Source: JBBEAM01 sp040882845
GTDB taxonomy: Bacteria; Pseudomonadota; Alphaproteobacteria; Kiloniellales; DSM-21159
Assembly (NCBI GenBank): GCA_040882845.1
Contig: JBBEAM010000016.1
Span: 62,001-126,000 of the forward strand
Length of the DNA stretch: 64,000 bases
Reading direction: 5' to 3'
The notes under the pieces are model-generated. The model ran no database searches. It was given only the letters and a program-made list of their open reading frames with translations, and was not told where the DNA came from. Shown piece by piece: positions 60,591-64,000 of the stretch (the first letter of the stretch is position 1; each line of letters begins with the position of its first letter). The position numbers were made by a program, and so were the translations under genes.

Positions 60591-63500
60591 CTAGAACGAA
60601 ACTCCGACATTGAAGCTTCCGGCGTGACTGCTGATGTCGGAGCCGATGGCTGCATCGTAGCTCAGTCCGATACTCACGGCACCGGTACGAACGCCGAAAC
60701 CGAGGCCAATTTCAGCCCAGTCGTCGGAGGTTTCCGGACCGTAGACGTCGAAGGAGCTCGTCCCTGCTGCGGCGCCGGCAAAGGCATTGTCCGCATTGGG
60801 CGCGTCGTCGCCGAAGCGGTGACGCCACAGGGCCCCGACCTCCCAATAGCCGGACGACTCCGGCCCAAGGTCGAAACTGCCGCTAAGACGCGCGCCGAGG
60901 CCTGTGGTGTAGGTGGAATAGCTGTCGGAATCGCCGTCCAGCCCTGCACCGCCTCCACCGCTCTCATCGTAGCCTTCCTGATCGACCCAGGTCGCGTCGA
61001 TCCCGGCCACCGGAGAGATCGTCAGATTCTCAGCGATGGAAATGCCGTAGGTGGCTTCCAGCGAGGCGGTCACGACGTCGCTGTCGACGTCGCTTTTGAC
61101 GTCCGGCAGGCCGATCAGGCGGCGCGCGATATCGGAGTCGATCCAGGCGTAGCTCACCGCGCCGGAGAGGCCGAAGCCGCCGGCATTGAGGCTGCCGTAG
61201 AGACCGAGGTGATACGCGTCGCTCTCCACGTCGGAGCTGCGTCCGTTGATATCGCCGTCGCTGTAGCTGTAGCCGCCGGCGACGCCCACGGCGCCATGGA
61301 AACCCTCTGCTGCGTTCCACAGGGCCTCGATACCCGCGCCGACGCCGCCGATGGTCTGATCGACGCTGGCGGCGTTACCGTCGCCGTCGATGTCGTTGAT
61401 CTGACCGTAGACGCCGATCCAGGGCATGATCCCGGACTTGCCGTCACGCATCGATTCGCTGGCCGCGGTCTGCAGCGGCTGGCCCGCATCTGCACTCACC
61501 GTCTGGTTCGCGGTCAGGCTCTCCACCGTGGCAGCCATCTGCGGCCCAGCGGCCGCAGCGCCGAGCAGGCGGCCGCGCTTATGGATCGTCTTGTTGAAGA
61601 GCTCGCCGACCTTTGCCGAGAGCAGCAGGTTGGTCGCATAGACCTCTCCCGAAAGGTTATCGAGCAACTCCTGCGCGTCCTCCGGATCGGTGATCGACGA
61701 CAGCAGCATGCGCAGGTCGTCGAGATCCGGGTCGGCGGGATCGAGGTCTCCAAGCCCCTCGGCGGCGCCTTCCTGATTGCGGGTCGTGGCTTGGGTGTCG
61801 AAGGCCTCGTCAACCTGCAGCTGGGCGATGCCGTTGGGGGCATCGTAGATCGCTGTAAAATCGTAGAAAGCGAGGTTGTCCATCACCGGCACGTCGAAGC
61901 CCGGCCCGGCCAGGCTGTCCACATCGGCGATGGTGAAAACCTCGCCCTCGGTATAGACGCCCGGCATGGCATTCACGTCGACCAGCCCGCCGTTGATCGT
62001 GCCGATACCGCTGCCCATGACGGCGTCGCTGACCGGGGTGCCATCGAGATCGACCCAGTAGGTCGAGCCGGTTTCGAAGGTGAAGCCGTCGGTGACAGAG
62101 AGCGTCGCGATATCGCCCGGCCCCGGCATGGTGCCTGGCGAGACGTTTGCCTCATCGTTGGCATCGAAGCTTCCGATTGTCCCGGTGCCGCCGAAGAGGA
62201 CCGGCTGGCCGCCGCCCGGCGACAGATCGAAGCTGGAGTTGTCGAGATCGCCGGTCACGAACAGCATGCCGCCGGTGACGTCCCAGGCGAAGGTCTCGTC
62301 GTTGGTGCCCATCAGGGTCCAGCTCGAACCATCCTCCTTGAGGAAGGTGTTGAAGCCCAGATACTGCTCGCCGTCGTCCGTACCGTCGCCGTCGAGCAGG
62401 CCGGCATCGAAGCTGTCGGTGCCGAGGCCGCCGAGCACGAAGGTGTTGGTGCCGGTGTCCGGGAAGGGATCGACCGTCGGCATGGTGGTATTGTTGGCGA
62501 TCACGTCGCCGACGATGGAGAAGCCCGGCTGCACCTCGAGCCGGTCGTCGCCGGCGAAGAGGTTGATTGCCACACCGCCTACGACCCCGGTCTCGACGTG
62601 ACCGGCGACGGTCAGCGAGGTGTTGGTCAGGCCATCGCCGGTGCTGGTGGTGTTCTCGGTGATCGCGACCGACTGGTCGGCCACGATGCTGGCGCCGCTG
62701 TCGACCATGACGGTCGCGAAGAAGGGCGGCGGCACGGCGCCCGGCGCGGCCGGCCGCTGTATATAGATCGCGGGCGAGAAGGTCCCAGCGGTATGAATGC
62801 TGCCTGTCCCCGTGACGTGGATCACGATGGGATCGGCCATGGAGGAATTGGCGCCGCCGACACGGATGCCGCCGGCCGCGAAGCCGGTCGTGTTGATCGC
62901 ACCGGCGATGGTCAGGTTCGCGCCGTTCTCCGCGGTGATCGCGGCACGCTGGCCGATCGAAGGCTGCTGATGATTCGACAGGTTGATGGTCGCGCCTTCC
63001 TGCAGCAGCAGGGTCAGGTTGTCCCCGGCGTCGACCGCGACCGCCTTGCCCTCGGTGAAGATGTCGCCGCCCAGGGTGATGTCGGCATTGTCGCCGACGA
63101 AGATGGCGTCGGCGAAATCGCCCGTCGAGATCATGTCGCCGGCCGTTGTGATGGTCGAGCCCGCCTCGGTGACGATGGTGACATTGTCACCCCCCTCGAT
63201 GCCACCCGCGTCCTGGTCGGCACCAGTGATTGAGCCGGTGCTCTCCAGGGTCACCATGCTGTCGTTGCCGACCTCGATCGCCTGATCGACCGTGGTCACG
63301 GCGCCGCCGACGGTGACGTTGGCGCTGTCGCCCAGGTCCATGCCGGTGCCGGAGGTCGTGGTGGTCAGCACCGTCCCCGCATCCATATCGACCGTCGCGC
63401 CGTTGCCCAGATCGATGCCGTCGGCGCCGGTGGTGTCGATGCCGCCGGTGAGGATGTTGACCGTGACGTTGTCGTTATTGCCACCGATACCGGTCGTATC

Positions 63501-63674
63501 GTTCGGCGTGGTGCACGTGACCGTTGTGCCGGCGGCCGGAGTATTGTCGTCGCAGGCGGCTAACGCGCTGCCGGGTAGCGCCAGCCCGGCCGCGAAACAG
63601 AGCGCGACCAGGGAGACGCCACCGATCAAGCGGTCGCGCTGCGGATGACGATAACGGACAGTTTGATTTTTCAC
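60591..63674 (-). CDS. Autotransporter (type Va secretion) with beta-helical passenger
   Basis: 1027 residues from the GTG at 63674 (GGGGGA five to six bases upstream). Signal peptide ends in GLALPGSALA-A. The passenger (about 40-620) is Asp/Thr/Gly-rich with many short repeated beta-strand units such as GNNDNVTVNILTGG, GNATVDMDAGT-like turns, as in pectin-lyase-like helices. A linker helix region (DPEDAQELLDNLSGEVYATNLL) precedes an AidA-type 12-strand barrel (about 755-1027), ending in Phe (NVGVSF). The protein is secreted through and anchored in the outer membrane; adhesion is a guess. Confidence 0.9.
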   Translation of the reverse strand: MKNQTVRYRHPQRDRLIGGVSLVALCFAAGLALPGSALAACDDNTPAAGTTVTCTTPNDTTGIGGNNDNVTVNILTGGIDTTGADGIDLGNGATVDMDAGTVLTTTTSGTGMDLGDSANVTVGGAVTTVDQAIEVGNDSMVTLESTGSITGADQDAGGIEGGDNVTIVTEAGSTITTAGDMISTGDFADAIFVGDNADITLGGDIFTEGKAVAVDAGDNLTLLLQEGATINLSNHQQPSIGQRAAITAENGANLTIAGAINTTGFAAGGIRVGGANSSMADPIVIHVTGTGSIHTAGTFSPAIYIQRPAAPGAVPPPFFATVMVDSGASIVADQSVAITENTTSTGDGLTNTSLTVAGHVETGVVGGVAINLFAGDDRLEVQPGFSIVGDVIANNTTMPTVDPFPDTGTNTFVLGGLGTDSFDAGLLDGDGTDDGEQYLGFNTFLKEDGSSWTLMGTNDETFAWDVTGGMLFVTGDLDNSSFDLSPGGGQPVLFGGTGTIGSFDANDEANVSPGTMPGPGDIATLSVTDGFTFETGSTYWVDLDGTPVSDAVMGSGIGTINGGLVDVNAMPGVYTEGEVFTIADVDSLAGPGFDVPVMDNLAFYDFTAIYDAPNGIAQLQVDEAFDTQATTRNQEGAAEGLGDLDPADPDLDDLRMLLSSITDPEDAQELLDNLSGEVYATNLLLSAKVGELFNKTIHKRGRLLGAAAAGPQMAATVESLTANQTVSADAGQPLQTAASESMRDGKSGIMPWIGVYGQINDIDGDGNAASVDQTIGGVGAGIEALWNAAEGFHGAVGVAGGYSYSDGDINGRSSDVESDAYHLGLYGSLNAGGFGLSGAVSYAWIDSDIARRLIGLPDVKSDVDSDVVTASLEATYGISIAENLTISPVAGIDATWVDQEGYDESGGGGAGLDGDSDSYSTYTTGLGARLSGSFDLGPESSGYWEVGALWRHRFGDDAPNADNAFAGAAAGTSSFDVYGPETSDDWAEIGLGFGVRTGAVSIGLSYDAAIGSDISSHAGSFNVGVSF

Positions 63675-64000
63675 GAGGATCCCCCAAAAGCTTTTCCCAG
63701 ATGACACCGGGCTCGAATGTCGTCGCTCTGCCTAACACAGCACTCTGGACGATGTCTAATATTTTTGGACAACATCCAGCGTACGACTAAAGCGAGGATA
63801 TCCATAGATATTTTCTTGCATAGGCATAATCGACGCCAACGCGGCCGCTGGGCGATTCTATCTAAGGCTGTGACAAACTAGACACAGTCCAAAAGGGGGA
63901 GGAGGCGCCCTTGGGGCTCAGGCGCTGCTGCGCGATCCTCGTGCCGCCTGTGGCAGATGGCCAAGCGCGCGCCGCCTCACCTCCGGCCAGTCCGCGCGCA
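63675..64000. other. Right-edge region upstream of the autotransporter
   Basis: 326 bp with no gene I can support. It carries the autotransporter promoter region and an ATATC-CATA-GATAT palindrome (63798-63811), plus a loose GATGT...ACATC dyad (63751-63776). Both are possible operators. The last 100 bp are GC-rich and may belong to a gene beyond the window. Confidence 0.5.

Noticed and set aside
60624..63233. An 869-residue plus-strand open frame opposite the autotransporter
   Set aside because: The minus strand has a signal peptide, barrel and terminal Phe; the opposite frame has no recognisable fold.
1..64000. CRISPR array, insertion sequences, prophage, tRNA or rRNA genes
   Set aside because: No regularly spaced repeats, transposase or integrase genes, or TPsiC-arm/anticodon patterns were seen.

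Overview
The window is about 64 kb of GC-rich, gene-dense chromosome that looks like a free-living alphaproteobacterium of the Rhodospirillales type. Support for this comes from the petABC-trmL-hemF neighbourhood, the DUF1285-NUDIX-CCA transferase-DUF6111 block divergent to a moxR/DUF58/DUF4159 operon, S. meliloti PhoCDET-like ABC genes behind a Pho-box-like site, TRAP transporters and DUF1127 proteins. The taxonomic call is an inference; no rRNA or other marker gene is present. I saw no insertion sequence, prophage, CRISPR array, tRNA or rRNA. Long open frames opposite real genes are frequent, as expected at this GC content, and are left out.

Region by region. 1-6.4 kb: a truncated VOC protein, the cytochrome bc1 operon (petA-petB-petC, minus strand), trmL-hemF (plus strand), the CCA-adding enzyme and a small membrane protein. 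6.4-15.5 kb: NUDIX hydrolase and DUF1285 protein, then a divergent translationally coupled Bat-like operon (MoxR ATPase, DUF58, DUF4159, VWA/GATase-like membrane protein) ending in tspO; a GNAT acetyltransferase. 15.7-19.1 kb: LysR regulator divergent from wrbA, pirin and a glutathionyl-hydroquinone reductase, a coherent quinone/electrophile defence unit. 19.2-24.6 kb: MscK-like channel, a small secreted protein, DUF924, a 3-hydroxyacyl-CoA/carnitine-type dehydrogenase, a PAS protein. 24.7-28.2 kb: phosphonate/phosphate ABC transporter. 28.3-31.1 kb: CmcJ-like oxygenase, a duplicated pair of DUF1127-related genes with matching upstream elements, a GcvA-like regulator. 31.1-36 kb: a Rieske-helical-domain fusion divergent from a cysteine-rich SufR-like regulator with two abutting palindromes between them, a REC-MarR fusion and an MshEN-AAA+ ATPase.

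36.2-39.4 kb: TtuC-like dehydrogenase, TetR regulator and an acyl-CoA dehydrogenase-fold protein without the usual catalytic glutamate (desulfinase-like). 39.4-45.8 kb: a complete overlapping tetR-MFP-RND-OMF efflux operon. 46-49 kb: a four-gene operon with two small membrane proteins, a PAPS-type sulfotransferase and an arylsulfotransferase. 49-60.3 kb: a probable catabolic island with two coupled amidohydrolase-fold proteins (one lacking metal ligands), a full TRAP transporter, a dihydroxypseudooxynicotine-hydrolase-like enzyme, a three-subunit molybdenum hydroxylase and an SSS symporter with a small partner. The two main divergent promoters in this island share a TTATTGA element. 60.6-63.7 kb: a classical autotransporter.

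The most interesting candidates for new biology are the 49-60 kb catabolic island, the Rieske-fusion/Fe-S-regulator pair with its tandem operator, and the sulfotransferase operon.
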